A stretch of 64,000 nucleotides of DNA from Litorivita pollutaquae (GTDB taxonomy: Bacteria > Pseudomonadota > Alphaproteobacteria > Rhodobacterales > Rhodobacteraceae): positions 248,001 to 312,000 of the forward strand of contig NZ_KZ826483.1 of NCBI RefSeq assembly GCF_003205515.1, written 5' to 3'. The notes beneath the pieces are model-generated. The model was not told the origin of the DNA. It worked only from the letters and a program-made list of their open reading frames with translations, and ran no database searches. Below, in pieces: positions 63,557 to 64,000 of the stretch (positions are counted from its first letter, which is position 1; every line of letters begins with the position of its first letter). A program made the position numbers and the translations under genes.

Positions 63557-64000
63557 GCAGGTGGGGACATGGTCTTAGCGTGGTGTGGCGCGGGGGGAGA
63601 GGAGGCCCTTCGCGCAACGTGCGAGGGGCGCTTTGGTGTCTCCGCCGTGCCGGGGCGGTTCGCCGCGCCGGAATATGGGAGGAGCTTTAAGTGCAACAAC
63701 GGCACAGGTGCTCAGGGTCTTCGACGTTTGGTGCGGGCCGCCTCGCAGGGCCTGGACTGCATGCGTTTGGCGTCGCGTGCCGCTGTTGCGCCCTATGATC
63801 GCCCTGCGGGGCGACGGCGGTGTGAGCGGTGCGGCCTCGCGCATGTTGCGTCATGGCGCCAATGCCGCCTTGCAAGGCCGCGTCCCGTTTCGTTGAGTGA
63901 TGTAGGGTTCCATACCCAACCCTTGAAAGCTCCTCTGGATCAATGGGTGCCGGTTTGCGCACCGCGCTGGGCAGACGGGCAGATGACACAGAAACGGACG

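Larger units (their letters stand above)
62998..64000. other. Right-end gene-free kilobase
   Basis: In about 1 kb I see no gene I can support, on either strand. Frames such as 63585-63896 (+) and 63051-63416 (-) lack family motifs and good ribosome binding sites. The region holds a 17-nt hairpin (63338-63354) and an AT-rich dyad (63539-63556). Confidence 0.45.

Noticed and set aside
63585-63896. 103-residue frame near the right end
   Set aside because: Arg/Ala/Gly-rich composition typical of random frames in GC-rich DNA; no motif and no good start.
1-64000. CRISPR arrays, rRNA, tRNA genes and insertion sequences
   Set aside because: No regularly spaced direct repeats, cloverleaf-like segments, rRNA cores or transposase motifs were noticed on reading; a tRNA or Rfam scan was not possible.

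Overview
The window reads as chromosomal DNA from a marine-type alphaproteobacterium, most likely Rhodobacterales (Roseobacter group). This is inferred from the high GC content, the tightly packed operons with 4- to 8-base start/stop overlaps, two TRAP transporters, the PseG-PseH fusion and the hmu-exbB-exbD-exbD-tonB gene order. No rRNA, tRNA, CRISPR array, integrase or transposase was recognised.

Layout. (1) 1-6.1 kb: pseudaminic acid genes. A PseG-PseH fusion (cut by the window edge) and pseI lie on +; pseB, pseC, a CDP-glycerol-transferase-like protein and a sugar O-methyltransferase lie on -. (2) 6.2-9.1 kb: the Kdo transferase waaA, a tyrosine-phosphatase-like protein and a phosphoglycolate-phosphatase-like HAD enzyme. 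(3) 9.5-23.7 kb: a catabolic island with a PAS-LuxR regulator, thiolase, acyl-CoA ligase, TRAP system 1, an AraC regulator, a NahE/PhdJ-like hydratase-aldolase, TRAP system 2, an acyl-CoA dehydrogenase and a MaoC hydratase. It looks built to import one or two carboxylates and shorten a side chain through CoA and pyruvate-releasing chemistry; the substrate is unknown. (4) 24.4-36.0 kb: a GPo1-type alkane oxidation cluster. alkB-alkG-alkH-alkJ-alkK-alkL run on - and the activator/reductase pair alkS-alkT runs divergently on +. Together they cover alkane uptake, terminal hydroxylation with its electron chain, alcohol and aldehyde oxidation and CoA activation. (5) 36.7-44.3 kb: an accessory region. 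It holds a translationally coupled pair of large helical proteins that look like a bipartite alpha-pore-forming toxin, a DUF6916-type protein, a GNAT enzyme, two intact tail-collar (MdpB-type) proteins plus the stump of a third, and a 5'-truncated, frameshifted Ig/HYR autotransporter. (6) 44.9-55.3 kb: an MBL-fold hydrolase, then a complete haem uptake operon (receptor, HmuS, HmuTUV, a small secreted protein, ExbB, two ExbD, TonB). (7) 55.5-63.0 kb: a PLP basic amino acid decarboxylase, a TesB thioesterase, a regulator with two TetR modules, and a divergent molybdenum hydroxylase large subunit with no partner subunits beside it. The last 1 kb has no supportable gene.

The best candidates for new biology are the two-gene toxin-like operon beside the collar/DUF6916/GNAT module (36.7-42.2 kb), the rearranged complete alk cluster with two intercistronic hairpins and a perfect 20-bp palindrome between alkB and alkS, the dual-TRAP/hydratase-aldolase island, and the double-TetR regulator. 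Family assignments come from reading the translated sequence and from recalled reference proteins; no database search was run.
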